A stretch of 64,000 nt of DNA from Bacteroidales bacterium UBA5429 (GCA_002427605.1 DIRT01000019.1:10419-74418); one strand, 5' to 3'. Counted from the first letter of the stretch, positions 19,934 to 28,624 are shown. Program-made: numbers and translations. Notes: generated from the letters alone by a model not told the origin.

Positions 19934-21238
19934 ATGGCTAGTTTTATTATTGAAGGGGGGCACCCACTCTCCGGTGAAATTACACCTCAGGGTGCGAAAA
20001 ATGAAGCTTTACAGATTTTATGTGCCGTGTTGCTGACAGATGAGCCGGTGACTGTACATAATGTTCCCGATATCGTGGATATTCGTCGTTTGATCAAAAT
20101 TCTGAGCTCTATCGGAGTGGAAGTAACTCCTTTGGGCGGAGGTTCGTTCCGTTTTCGAGCGAATCAGATTGATCTGGATTTTATGAAAACTAAGGATTAC
20201 ACTAAATTATCGGGAAAAATTCGTGCTTCCATCATGACCATCGGACCGCTTTTGGGTCGATTTGGAGTGGCGTATGCTTCTGCACCGGGTGGAGATAAAA
20301 TTGGTCGAAGACCTTTAACTACTCACTTTGAGGGATTTGAGAAGTTGGGTGCAACGATGTCTCACCATAAAGGGATGATCTATAAGCTCAAAGCGGATCC
20401 GCTAAAAGGCTGTTATATGTTGCTGAATGAGGCTTCTGTGACCGGAACAGCAAACTTGGTGATGGCAGCCGTGTTGGCAAAAGGAACAACCACTATTTTT
20501 AATGCAGCCTGTGAACCTTATCTGTTGCAATTGTGCAGGATGTTGAATCGGATGGGTGCCAAAATCTCCGGTTTGGGATCCAACTTGCTGACCATCGAGG
20601 GAGTGGAAAAGTTACACGGTTGTGAACATACTGTGTTGCCCGATATGATCGAGATAGGTAGCTTTATTGGAATGGCAGCCCTGAATCGCTCTGAAATTAC
20701 CATTAAAGATTGTTCCTGGGAGAACTTAGGGATTATTCCATATACTTTTTCTAAATTGGGGATTAAACTGGAACAACGGGGAGATGATATCTTTGTTCCG
20801 AAACAGAAAGAGTATGTGATTGAGCGTCAGATGGATGGCTCTATTTTGACGATCGCCGATGCGCCTTGGCCGGGATTTACTCCCGACCTGATCAGTATCG
20901 CTTTGGTAACTGCCGTTCAAGGGAAAGGAAGCGTTTTGATTCACCAGAAGATGTTTGAAAGTCGTCTCTTCTTTGTGGATAGTTTGCAAAGTATGGGAGC
21001 GCAGATCATTCTGTGTGACCCCCACCGTGCTACGGTGATCGGATTGAACCATCAGATACCGTTGCGGGCAACCAAGATGGCTTCTCCCGATATTCGTGCG
21101 GGGGTAGCGCTGTTGATTGCTGCACTCTCGGCAGAAGGAACCAGCGTGATTCAAAACGTGGAACAGATCGATAGAGGTTATCAGGATATTGTGAACCGTT
21201 TGAATAGCTTGGGTGCAAATATTATCAGAGAGGATTAA
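19934..21238 (+). CDS. murA: UDP-N-acetylglucosamine 1-carboxyvinyltransferase with Asp in place of active-site Cys
   Basis: A 434-residue EPSP-synthase-fold enzyme for the first committed step of peptidoglycan synthesis. Lys22 of the GAKNEAL motif is present. The catalytic loop reads PGGDKIGRRP, so Asp121 stands where E. coli MurA has Cys115. This Cys-to-Asp exchange occurs naturally in mycobacteria and chlamydiae, and removes the residue that fosfomycin alkylates. The enzyme should therefore be active but fosfomycin-insensitive. It follows the phosphofructokinase gene by 18 nt. Confidence 0.96.
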   Translation: MASFIIEGGHPLSGEITPQGAKNEALQILCAVLLTDEPVTVHNVPDIVDIRRLIKILSSIGVEVTPLGGGSFRFRANQIDLDFMKTKDYTKLSGKIRASIMTIGPLLGRFGVAYASAPGGDKIGRRPLTTHFEGFEKLGATMSHHKGMIYKLKADPLKGCYMLLNEASVTGTANLVMAAVLAKGTTTIFNAACEPYLLQLCRMLNRMGAKISGLGSNLLTIEGVEKLHGCEHTVLPDMIEIGSFIGMAALNRSEITIKDCSWENLGIIPYTFSKLGIKLEQRGDDIFVPKQKEYVIERQMDGSILTIADAPWPGFTPDLISIALVTAVQGKGSVLIHQKMFESRLFFVDSLQSMGAQIILCDPHRATVIGLNHQIPLRATKMASPDIRAGVALLIAALSAEGTSVIQNVEQIDRGYQDIVNRLNSLGANIIRED

Positions 21239-21302
21239 TCCTATAGATAAATTCAACAGATCCTATTTAAAATATTGATATTCACCCTGTTTGCTTTTTC
21301 TT

Positions 21303-21310
21303 TACTTTTG
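21303..21310 (+). promoter_or_regulatory. -7 box TACTTTTG of msrA
   Basis: A TAnnTTTG match 26 nt before the msrA ATG. Confidence 0.45.
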
Positions 21311-21336
21311 ACCATCAGAATTAAATAAAGAGAACC

Positions 21337-21909
21337 ATGCAAACCATAATGATGTTACTCTCCTTCCAACCTGCAACCGACACGATTCTTCTGGGAGCCG
21401 GTTGTTTCTGGTGTGTGGAAGCGATGTTCAAGAAGTTGAAAGGGGTGATTTCCGTAGAGTCCGGGTATAGCGGAGGGGAGATGGAGAATCCGTCCTACCG
21501 CGATGTATGTAGCGGCGAGACCGGTCATGCGGAGGTGGTGAAGGTGGTGTATGATCCCGCTGTTTTGTCGGTGGAGCAGCTGCTGGAGATCTTTTTCGCG
21601 GTACACAATCCGACCACCCTCAATCGTCAGGGTCCCGACGTGGGCACGCAGTACCGTTCTGCCATCTATTACAGCAATGAGGCGCAGTTAGAAGCGATTC
21701 AGCAGGTGATGAGCCGCATCGAAGAGGCGCAGCTGTTCAAAGATCCGATCGTTACGGAAGTGGCTCCCATCAAGAATTTCTACAAAGCGGAGGATTACCA
21801 CACCGACTACTTTGAACTGCACGGGAATGAACCCTACTGCCAGATGGTAATCCGCCCCAAGATGACCCGGTTTAAGGAGAAATTTCGCTCCCTCCTTGAA
21901 GGGATTTAA
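21337..21909 (+). CDS. msrA: Peptide-methionine (S)-S-oxide reductase
   Basis: The 190-residue enzyme repairs oxidised methionine. The GCFWC motif places the catalytic cysteine at residue 23. The GYSGG, GHAEVV, DVGTQYRSAIYY and EDYHTDYF motifs of MsrA follow in order. No MsrB domain is fused and no clear signal peptide is seen, so it should be cytoplasmic. The gene is visibly richer in G+C than its neighbours (36 of 60 bases in 21481-21540 by direct count), which may reflect transfer or different codon selection. Its 3' end runs straight into tandem GTCGAAA/GGAAGTC repeats. Confidence 0.95.
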   Translation: MQTIMMLLSFQPATDTILLGAGCFWCVEAMFKKLKGVISVESGYSGGEMENPSYRDVCSGETGHAEVVKVVYDPAVLSVEQLLEIFFAVHNPTTLNRQGPDVGTQYRSAIYYSNEAQLEAIQQVMSRIEEAQLFKDPIVTEVAPIKNFYKAEDYHTDYFELHGNEPYCQMVIRPKMTRFKEKFRSLLEGI

Positions 21910-22040
21910 AAGTCGAAAGTCGGAAGTCGGAAGGCGAAATCAATTACGAATTACGAATTACGGGGTTTATGTTATTGCATGTTTGTAAATTATGTTTGCT
22001 GGGTTGGTCGTAGAGACGCAAGGCATTGCGTCTCTATGGA
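21910..22040. repeat. Tandem octamers and GTAGAGACGC-type hairpin
   Basis: GTCGAAA/GTCGGAA units (21911-21935) and AATTACGA octamers (21941-21962) are followed by a TAGAGACGCAA/TTGCGTCTCTA hairpin (22011-22036). The same hairpin family occurs at 47763-47790, 56819-56847 and 63332-63360. Confidence 0.75.
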
Positions 22041-22091
22041 TATAATTGTAAATATTTGTTTTTCAAATGATTATAATAAAATAAAAATCCG

Positions 22092-22099
22092 TAATTTTG
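22092..22099 (+). promoter_or_regulatory. -7 box TAATTTTG of the truncated secreted-protein gene
   Basis: A TAnnTTTG match 22 nt before the ATG at 22122. An apparently intact promoter in front of a gene remnant. Confidence 0.45.
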
Positions 22100-22121
22100 C
22101 AGGTTATTAATTCATTGCATT

Positions 22122-22301
22122 ATGAAATCTCGTTTTCTTTTTGTTATAATTGTAATTTTCTCATTGGGACAATCCTATTCCCAACAGGAGTTTCAATCTT
22201 TGTTTAACACCAAAATGAAGGAGGGGTGCCCGAAGGGCGGGGTGGTTTTTCCCCACTCGGCAAAGGGCAGGGACAAGCCCTGCCCCTACAATCGCGGTTA
22301 A
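22122..22301 (+). pseudogene. N-terminal remnant of a secreted protein, cut by a repeat module
   Basis: An ATG at 22122 opens a 59-codon frame. The first ~21 residues form a clear signal peptide (MKSRFLFVIIVIFSLGQSYS, then QQEF), and about 12 more residues look protein-like. From 22219 the sequence becomes the GCCC-GAA-GGGC repeat module also found at 15059-15086, then a GGGCAGGG/CCCTGCCC hairpin, and the frame ends at TAA 22299-22301. No continuation of the original protein is recognisable downstream. It is read as a gene whose body was lost when repeat modules inserted or recombined. The original function is unknown. Confidence 0.6.
22219..22290. repeat. Two adjacent REP-like hairpin modules
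   Basis: Module 22219-22246 contains the GCCCGAAGGGC palindrome and is a 28-nt identical inverse copy of 15059-15086. Then GGGCAGGG (22265-22272) pairs with CCCTGCCC (22278-22285), followed by CTACA. Confidence 0.75.
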
Positions 22302-22405
22302 TTAAATTTATAATCTGTAATTTCGTGAATATCAAACGTTTATTGTAATTTTAATGCTGTTGCATAATAACATCATGGACCATGGTTGTTTTTTTGGTTT
22401 TTCTC

Positions 22406-22425
22406 GGACAGGTCGCGACCTGTCC
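22406..22425. repeat. Perfect palindrome of the GGACAGG family
   Basis: A 20-nt perfect palindrome (GGACAGGTCG and its complement) is followed by CTACA. Its complement therefore starts TGTAGGGACAGG, giving a GTAG foot as in REP elements. A degenerate relative lies at ~14868-14885. The rest of 22302-22455 shows no gene. Confidence 0.75.
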
Positions 22426-22455
22426 CTACAATAATCGCGTTCAATTTTAATTTGA

Positions 22456-22531
22456 ACCCCGTAATTCGTAATTCGTAATTGAATTCCGCCTTCCGCCTTT
22501 TAATTCTACCTTCTACCTTCTACCTTCTTCC
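22456..22531. repeat. Tandem octamers and heptamers before the SGNH gene 3' end
   Basis: CGTAATTC octamers (22459-22483), a CCGCCTT heptamer pair (~22486-22500) and TACCTTC heptamers (~22505-22532) directly abut the stop codon of the minus-strand gene. Confidence 0.75.
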
Positions 22532-24028
22532 TTATTTAATTACTATCCTAAAATCATCCACATATATTTTCTCCCGGGAAGGGTTGTAGATGTAAATTTT
22601 CATTAAATCGGCTTGTTTAATGCTATCCGGGATGGTGAAGGTTTTGCTGTATTTTACCCATTGATTAACCTCCTTGATATCATCTTTTACATCAAATCCA
22701 ACCCTATAGAAGTTGAAACTACTTCCGTGTGCCTCAATAATCAGTTTTGCGTCATGGTTTAAAGATTTTTGATTGAGCATAAGCTCAATGGCAATATTTT
22801 GTTTCAAGCTGTCAGGTATAACCTTTAGAGGATACTCCCAGGTAATGCTGAAATCATTGCCTGTACCAGTTCGTGATGACTTGTTGCCGGAATAAGCTAA
22901 TTCAGAGGTTATGGTGTGCATTTGTTCCCAAACTTCACAACTGTTATCGCAACTGTTAAAGAAATTCGTATGGTATGTAGTGCCTAAATTCACTTCTACG
23001 TAAAACTCTTTGTACCAGGTTTTTAATGCTTCGGCAACGTTTTTTGCAACTATTTTTCTTCCTTTTTCAGCATAATGTTCTGTAGTCCAATCCTGGTCAA
23101 TAAACTGTTCATCTTCAACGACATTTAAGTTGTTAACTACTATTACACCTCTATTTTGAAAGTAGTTTTCCAGGATCTTAGCATTCTCATTGATCATGTA
23201 AACTAATTCATCACCGATCAGCTCTTGTGCTTTTTCAGTGTTCTCTGCCAATAGATTAAAAACAAGGTTCCAGCCTCTTTTATGTGCTAATTTTATAATA
23301 TCATTAAAATCTTTGATTCTGGGATTATTTGTAGTGTCTAACTGAAAACCATAAGTTTTAATGTAGTGACAAGCCAATTCAGTTTGTTTGTAATCAATAT
23401 TTCCAACACTATCTTTTATGCCGTAATTGGCCATCCAATAATCCCACTCAATTACGTTTTGAAACGGGAATTCAAATGGTAAATTGAATTGATCTCTTTT
23501 CCATTTCTTCTTAAATTGTTCCTCCCGCTCACTTTCTGATTTGATGTCATATGCTTTGAAGGATAATAAAAAACGATTGAATAGTGGTGGGTATGGTTTG
23601 ATCAGAACTAAACTTTTTTGTAACGGTGTTTCAAGGTCAGAATAGATCCAATTTGCATTAAAAGAACGTAAGTTGAGAGTAACAATTACAGTCTTAACCT
23701 GGTTTTCAAGAGGGATGTTCTCTAACAAGACTTTATAAATACCCGCATGGGCTGCAGGTTTTGTGATGTCGTAAGTGTTTAATTCCGGGAAGTAATCTCC
23801 CACAAAGGCAGAAATATATCTTTTATCAAGATCATCTCTACGAAAAGAGTTGTTAGATGATTCCCCTACGTATATGATGTCTGCATCATTGGGGATATCT
23901 CTAACCAAATTGATGATATCAGAATGTTGTTGAATATCATCCTCATAGAACCATTTACTGTAAACAGCATTGATGATCACCAGCACTATAAATAGAAGAA
24001 TTACTTTGAATGCTATTTTTTTGTACAT
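22532..24028 (-). CDS. SGNH/DltD-like exported partner of an MBOAT O-acyltransferase
   Basis: The 498-residue protein has one N-terminal membrane anchor (residues ~5-24). The rest is predicted periplasmic. An SGNH-type block I is seen as IIYVGESSNN near residue 55 (candidate Ser in GES). A C-terminal-block equivalent, DWTTEHYAEKGRKIVAKNV, lies near residue 315. The final ~150 residues look like a beta-sandwich carbohydrate-binding-type module. Genes like this sit beside MBOAT genes in alginate (AlgI/AlgJ/AlgX) and teichoic-acid (DltB/DltD) systems and transfer the acyl group outside the membrane. Here the MBOAT gene ends 10 nt upstream. The fold assignment is inference from motifs and context. 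Confidence 0.65.
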   Translation of the reverse strand: MYKKIAFKVILLFIVLVIINAVYSKWFYEDDIQQHSDIINLVRDIPNDADIIYVGESSNNSFRRDDLDKRYISAFVGDYFPELNTYDITKPAAHAGIYKVLLENIPLENQVKTVIVTLNLRSFNANWIYSDLETPLQKSLVLIKPYPPLFNRFLLSFKAYDIKSESEREEQFKKKWKRDQFNLPFEFPFQNVIEWDYWMANYGIKDSVGNIDYKQTELACHYIKTYGFQLDTTNNPRIKDFNDIIKLAHKRGWNLVFNLLAENTEKAQELIGDELVYMINENAKILENYFQNRGVIVVNNLNVVEDEQFIDQDWTTEHYAEKGRKIVAKNVAEALKTWYKEFYVEVNLGTTYHTNFFNSCDNSCEVWEQMHTITSELAYSGNKSSRTGTGNDFSITWEYPLKVIPDSLKQNIAIELMLNQKSLNHDAKLIIEAHGSSFNFYRVGFDVKDDIKEVNQWVKYSKTFTIPDSIKQADLMKIYIYNPSREKIYVDDFRIVIK

Positions 24029-24038
24029 ACCTTACTGT

Positions 24039-25454
24039 TTAGAATTGGAAATAAATAAATGGAAAATTTTCTACTCCCGCATGGACAATGATGCTAAAGA
24101 TAAAAATAGCGTATATAATCCATCTGCCAATAAGAGGAATGTTTGCCATCCATGAATCAAAGCGTTTATTGTACAGCAAGATGTCCGTAATGATAAAAAA
24201 GATCAACCAAAACCAAACATAACCCGGAATGATTAGTGCTTCAGTTATTTGTCCTGATCCTGAAAATAATAAAGTGAAAATGTTCATTGCTTCGCCAAAG
24301 GACTGACTTCTAAAGAATACCCATATTAAAGTAACCAAAGCAAAGGTTTTGAGCGATAAGAGAATATGCCCGAGAGAGTAGGGTTTATGTTCTTTTTCCA
24401 GCTTCAAAGCCGAGTTTAAAACCTTTTCAAGGATATATAAAACGCCATATAGAGCACCCCAAATCAGAAATGTCCAGTTGGCGCCGTGCCAAATTCCACT
24501 GACTACAAAAACAATCATGATATTGAGTGCCCATCTGCTTTTTTTTACCCGATTACCTCCAAGGGGATAGTATAAATAGTCTCTAAACCAAGTAGATAGG
24601 GAAATATGCCATCTTTGCCAGAACTCGGCTATGTTTTTTGCCAAATAGGGTGTTTTGAAGTTGTTCATCAGGTTTACACCCATTATTTTTGCACTTCCGA
24701 TAGCAATAACGGAGTATCCGTAAAAGTCGCTGTAAATCTGGAAGGAGTAGAAAACGACACCTTTCAATATATCCAGAGAAGAATAGTTGTTTGGGGCAGC
24801 ATATATTTTGTCAACAATTCCGGCCAGATTATCTGCAATCACCATTTTGATAAATAAACCATAGAGAATAAGTCGTAGTCCATTAGCCAGATTGTCGTAA
24901 GTAAAATCATGTTTTGCCTTGAGTTGTGGTGTAAGTCTGGAAAAACGCTCAATGGGACCGGCTACAAGCTGAGGAAAAAATGAGACATATAGGGCAAAAT
25001 AGCCTAAGTGTTTTTCAGCCTTCTCTTTCCCGAAATAAACGTCAATGGAATAACTTAAAGCCTGAAAAGTATAGAATGAAATCCCAACCGGTAATAAAAA
25101 ACTCATTAATGGGATATCTTTTCCTATCTCTAACTTATCAAAGAGGAGGTTGATATTTTCAGCAGCAAAGTTAAAGTATTTGAAGAAAAAAAGGATTCCC
25201 AGGTTTGCACTGAGATTCAATATGAGGAGTAGCAGTTTTGATTTTTTGCCCGGGTATTTTTCCATCAAAACACCGCTCGAATAAGCAATTAACGTGGATA
25301 TAGCTATCAAGAATACATACTCTACCTTCCAACTCATGTAAAAGAAGTAGCTGGCTGCAAGAAGCAATATCCACCTCAATTTATGAGGGAGCAGGAAGTA
25401 AAATATTACCACAATGGGTAAAAAGAGGAGATATTCTATGGTGTTAAAAAGCAT
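24039..25454 (-). CDS. MBOAT-family O-acyltransferase (AlgI/DltB-like)
   Basis: The 471-residue membrane protein has about 10-12 hydrophobic segments. The MBOAT core is clear: FFPQLVAGPIERFSRL near residue 165, FWQRWHISLSTWFRDYLYYPLGGNR near residue 280 in two segments, and the invariant histidine in GIWHGANWTFLIWG near residue 325. This family passes acyl groups across the inner membrane for O-acylation of secreted polysaccharide. It is translated with the SGNH-like gene 10 nt downstream and follows a glycosyltransferase gene, so the likely target is a surface glycan or glycolipid. The acyl group is probably acetyl by analogy with AlgI. Confidence 0.92.
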   Translation of the reverse strand: MLFNTIEYLLFLPIVVIFYFLLPHKLRWILLLAASYFFYMSWKVEYVFLIAISTLIAYSSGVLMEKYPGKKSKLLLLILNLSANLGILFFFKYFNFAAENINLLFDKLEIGKDIPLMSFLLPVGISFYTFQALSYSIDVYFGKEKAEKHLGYFALYVSFFPQLVAGPIERFSRLTPQLKAKHDFTYDNLANGLRLILYGLFIKMVIADNLAGIVDKIYAAPNNYSSLDILKGVVFYSFQIYSDFYGYSVIAIGSAKIMGVNLMNNFKTPYLAKNIAEFWQRWHISLSTWFRDYLYYPLGGNRVKKSRWALNIMIVFVVSGIWHGANWTFLIWGALYGVLYILEKVLNSALKLEKEHKPYSLGHILLSLKTFALVTLIWVFFRSQSFGEAMNIFTLLFSGSGQITEALIIPGYVWFWLIFFIITDILLYNKRFDSWMANIPLIGRWIIYAIFIFSIIVHAGVENFPFIYFQF

Positions 25455-25486
25455 ATTGCATAAGTTTCAGTGTGGGAGTTTGGTTT

Positions 25487-27058
25487 TTAGCCATCAATCT
25501 CCACTTCTTGCTCGGCTATAGGTGTTCTCACATCCTGCGGACTGATCAGCACGCCCGGTTCTTTGGGGGCTATCTTGAAAGTGATGTTGTGGTCTTTGAG
25601 TTGGGTGATGAGGTCGATCACAGTGTGAATCTCTACGGTTTCAGTGCAGAATACCAACTCGTTGATTTTCTCATCTTCCAGCAGTTCAATAAACTTTTTT
25701 TGATCAAATGGAGCGGTGAGGTCACTGAATAGGAGCTTTTCGGGAGCAGTATCATTCAGTTGTACCAAAAGTGCAACGCGATGCACTTCCTTCCCCCCTA
25801 ATATCATTATTTTCCTGGAAGAAGAATCCCCAAAATAAAACGACTTAATCTTGAGTTTATGCAACAGATAACGGAGAGAGTTCATGGCAACGGTAGTCCA
25901 CATGGCGCCTAAAACGATGATAGCGCGTGAATATCTTGCGGTTTCCGGCAGGAGCGAGTAGATCAGCAATATAGCGACCGTACCCAGCAGAATTCCTTTG
26001 TTGATTTTATGCAGTGCAAAGGGCTTTTTATATCCTTTCATGAGGGCTATGCAAAGAATCCACGTGACGATGTAGAGCGGTACGAAAAGATAACGGTAAA
26101 TGGGCGGATAGGGTGCGATTAAAACCGCTTGTTCCCAATACTTTGCCAGCAATAACATCCCGGAGTAGATCACGATAAAGTCGAGAATGGGCATCATCAA
26201 CTGGGCTACTACTCTTTTGAGAATCGCTAAGCCAGCGCGCAACCAGATGGCAAAATTGAGAAAGTGGCGGTAAATTTTGGCGGCTCCTCCAATGAAATGT
26301 TTCTCCACAAAAATCTGCATCGCTTTGTAAAATACAATCACATAATTGAGAGAACCTTTTTTGGTACTTTCTCCCTTGTAGTGGATAATCCTTGTTTCGG
26401 GATAATAATAATTTTTGTAACCACCTTGTGTAATTCGGTAGGATAGATCCACATCCTCGCCGTACATAAAAAAGGTGTTGTCCAGAGATCCAACCTTGTC
26501 GATTGCAGTTTTGCGCAATAGCATGTAAGCTCCGGCAAGTACTTCCACTTCATTGATTTCATTATCATCCAGATAGGTAAGGTGATATGAACTGAATTTC
26601 TTAGATTTTGGAAATAGCTTGGAGAGTCCGAATATCTTGTAAAAAGCCACGGAAGGGATGGGCAGCGCTCTTTTGGATTCAGGAAGAAATTCCCCCTCTC
26701 CATTGATCATTTTCACTCCCAGGGCGCCTGCATCCGGGTGTTCATCCATAAATTGGATCGATTTTTCAAAGGTGTCTTTTTGTACCAGCGTGTCCGGATT
26801 GAGCAGCAGGATGTACTCTCCCTTTGCCATGTCAATCGCCTGGTTGTTAGCCCGGGAGAAGCCCACATTCTCTTTATTGGCAATCAGATGTACCTGTGGG
26901 AAGCACTCCTGAACCATCTCAACGGATTGATCTTGCGAGTTGTTATCCACAACAAAGATCTCAGCTTCAATATTTTGAGTGGCATCCAGAACCGAATCCA
27001 AACATTGCCTTAAAAAATGTTTGACATTATAGTTAACGATGACAATACTGAGTTTCAT
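25487..27058 (-). CDS. GT2 glycosyltransferase fused to membrane segments and a Rossmann-like domain
   Basis: The product is 523 residues. Residues 1-~230 are a GT-A family 2 domain: SIVIVNYNVKHFL, VVDNNSQDQS, LLLNPDT (DxD-like) and MYGEDVDLSYR (acceptor-side ED). Four to five hydrophobic segments follow (~270-400). A C-terminal ~110-residue domain starting KIMILGGKEVHRVALLVQL resembles the nucleotide-binding-like domain found in polyprenyl-phosphate glycosyltransferases. The start at 27058 is chosen over 27091 because it begins the GT domain and lies 4 nt after the psd stop. The fusion suggests a membrane-bound transferase for a lipid-linked glycan, but no substrate can be named. Confidence 0.8.
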   Translation of the reverse strand: MKLSIVIVNYNVKHFLRQCLDSVLDATQNIEAEIFVVDNNSQDQSVEMVQECFPQVHLIANKENVGFSRANNQAIDMAKGEYILLLNPDTLVQKDTFEKSIQFMDEHPDAGALGVKMINGEGEFLPESKRALPIPSVAFYKIFGLSKLFPKSKKFSSYHLTYLDDNEINEVEVLAGAYMLLRKTAIDKVGSLDNTFFMYGEDVDLSYRITQGGYKNYYYPETRIIHYKGESTKKGSLNYVIVFYKAMQIFVEKHFIGGAAKIYRHFLNFAIWLRAGLAILKRVVAQLMMPILDFIVIYSGMLLLAKYWEQAVLIAPYPPIYRYLFVPLYIVTWILCIALMKGYKKPFALHKINKGILLGTVAILLIYSLLPETARYSRAIIVLGAMWTTVAMNSLRYLLHKLKIKSFYFGDSSSRKIMILGGKEVHRVALLVQLNDTAPEKLLFSDLTAPFDQKKFIELLEDEKINELVFCTETVEIHTVIDLITQLKDHNITFKIAPKEPGVLISPQDVRTPIAEQEVEIDG

Positions 27059-27062
27059 AATC

Positions 27063-27731
27063 TTATTGTGTAGGCAGATAAGCCATGACACTCTTTTGAG
27101 ATCTTACCTTATCTGCTATTTTTACATTGATTTTGGCGTTGAGGGGAAGAAAAAGATCTACACGAGATCCAAATTTGATGATTCCCATCTCTTCACCTTG
27201 TTTAACTTGATCATTTTCTTGGGAGTAGGATACAATTCGTCTGGCAACGATGCCGGCAATTTGTCGAAACAGGATCTCTACTCCTTGTTCATTGCGCACT
27301 ACCACACTATTATGCTCATTATCTTTCGAAGCTTTGGGTAGTTTGGCGATATAGTGTTTACCGGGATGGTACTTGACATAGGATACCGTTCCATCTATCG
27401 GGTAGCTGTTGACATGAACATTAAAGGGGGACATAAAGATTGAGATTTGGATTCGTTGATCCTTAAAATACTCATCCTCAAATACTTCGTTAATTTGAAC
27501 AACAGTGCCATCTGCGGGACTAAGCACACCGTCAGCAGTTCTGTTGACAACGCGTGAGGGAACTCTAAAAAAACGGATGGTAAAAAAAAGTAGAGTAAGC
27601 AGAAGTAGTGTTACGATAATATCCAGACAGAGACAGGAGGATTTGAAGCCAATAAAATAGAGGCAGAGTAAAAAAATAACAATCAACAACACAACCCCGA
27701 TAGAGTTGTATCCCTCTCTGTGAATTCTCAT
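27063..27731 (-). CDS. psd: Phosphatidylserine decarboxylase family protein
   Basis: The 222-residue proenzyme makes phosphatidylethanolamine. Two N-terminal membrane segments (~10-50) precede VLSPADGTVVQI, MSPFNVHVN and PGKHYIAK. The self-cleavage motif is in IIKFGSRVDLFLP (GS form of LGST) near residue 188, where the serine becomes the pyruvoyl group. This is the short soluble-domain type common in Bacteroidetes. No pssA follows, and instead a GT2 gene begins 4 nt downstream. Confidence 0.93.
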   Translation of the reverse strand: MRIHREGYNSIGVVLLIVIFLLCLYFIGFKSSCLCLDIIVTLLLLTLLFFTIRFFRVPSRVVNRTADGVLSPADGTVVQINEVFEDEYFKDQRIQISIFMSPFNVHVNSYPIDGTVSYVKYHPGKHYIAKLPKASKDNEHNSVVVRNEQGVEILFRQIAGIVARRIVSYSQENDQVKQGEEMGIIKFGSRVDLFLPLNAKINVKIADKVRSQKSVMAYLPTQ

Positions 27732-27742
27732 GGATTAACTAC

Positions 27743-28624
27743 TTATTTAAGTTGATAGAGATAATAGGTGTTAAAAGGGATATTATCCGGGGATGATCTG
27801 CGAATAGCGCGTCTGGGAAATTTATATTTATCAAGGATATACTCAAATGTTGTAAATTTTGAACCCATGTTGTACTCATTCAAGTAGTTAACAACATACT
27901 CTGAAGCTCTGTTGTTCTTTGAGTAGCCCATTAAGTTGTTGTAAGCGTAGGGCAGTCCGTAATAGGGATTGAATGATAACGTGTCGTAAGTATAGTCATA
28001 AGTAACTCTGGTGGAAAATTCCGGAAATTGATCTGTAATATTGATAATGTTATCACCTCTGTAGGTTACTTTTCTGAGACAATGTAGTATTAATCCTTTG
28101 GTTCCGTTTTCTTTATAGAGCGTGGTTACCATAGGATTCTCCCCGATTATTCTTTGGTATAGAGGGGCATTCACTATTTTATCAAATCCGGAGAAATAAT
28201 CCACATCGTAATGTTCTGCCACCTGAGTAATTTTAGTGGTTTTTTCATCTCTTTGAAATACAACCTCCATGCGGGTAGCTCCATCCATCACATAAGTGAT
28301 TCTATTAACCAGTTTATCAACGTAGTAGAGTTTCACACTTTCAACATACAATGGAGTTGAGTGTTCGATAGTTGCTACGGTTTTATCAGAGTTGTAAGTA
28401 AAGTTAAAGTAATAATGAACCGAATCTTGTCTGTCAAAAACATCTATCTTTTCGATTCTGTCTTTTTTATCGTAGATAAAGGTTTGATCGGGGTCACCCA
28501 CTTCACTGAGCTCCCAGATTTTATATAGTTTTTGTTTTGGACGATAAATATCCTGATCTTTATTGCAAGCAGTAAACAATAAGAGGGCTCCTAAAAAAGT
28601 TACGAAATATAACAGTTTTTTCAT
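27743..28624 (-). CDS. Hypothetical lipoprotein
   Basis: A 293-residue product with a lipoprotein signal peptide (hydrophobic stretch, then LLFTAC at about residue 20) and a body rich in short amphipathic strands with Tyr and charged residues (for example IYDKKDRIEKIDVFD, VTYRGDNIINIT). The pattern is reminiscent of Bacteroidetes RHS/YD-like or DUF4595-type lipoproteins that use repeated beta-hairpins, but no family is firmly recognised. It is the first gene of the psd-GT2-MBOAT-SGNH run and stops 11 nt before psd. It may therefore be an envelope component of that cluster. Confidence 0.7.
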   Translation of the reverse strand: MKKLLYFVTFLGALLLFTACNKDQDIYRPKQKLYKIWELSEVGDPDQTFIYDKKDRIEKIDVFDRQDSVHYYFNFTYNSDKTVATIEHSTPLYVESVKLYYVDKLVNRITYVMDGATRMEVVFQRDEKTTKITQVAEHYDVDYFSGFDKIVNAPLYQRIIGENPMVTTLYKENGTKGLILHCLRKVTYRGDNIINITDQFPEFSTRVTYDYTYDTLSFNPYYGLPYAYNNLMGYSKNNRASEYVVNYLNEYNMGSKFTTFEYILDKYKFPRRAIRRSSPDNIPFNTYYLYQLK

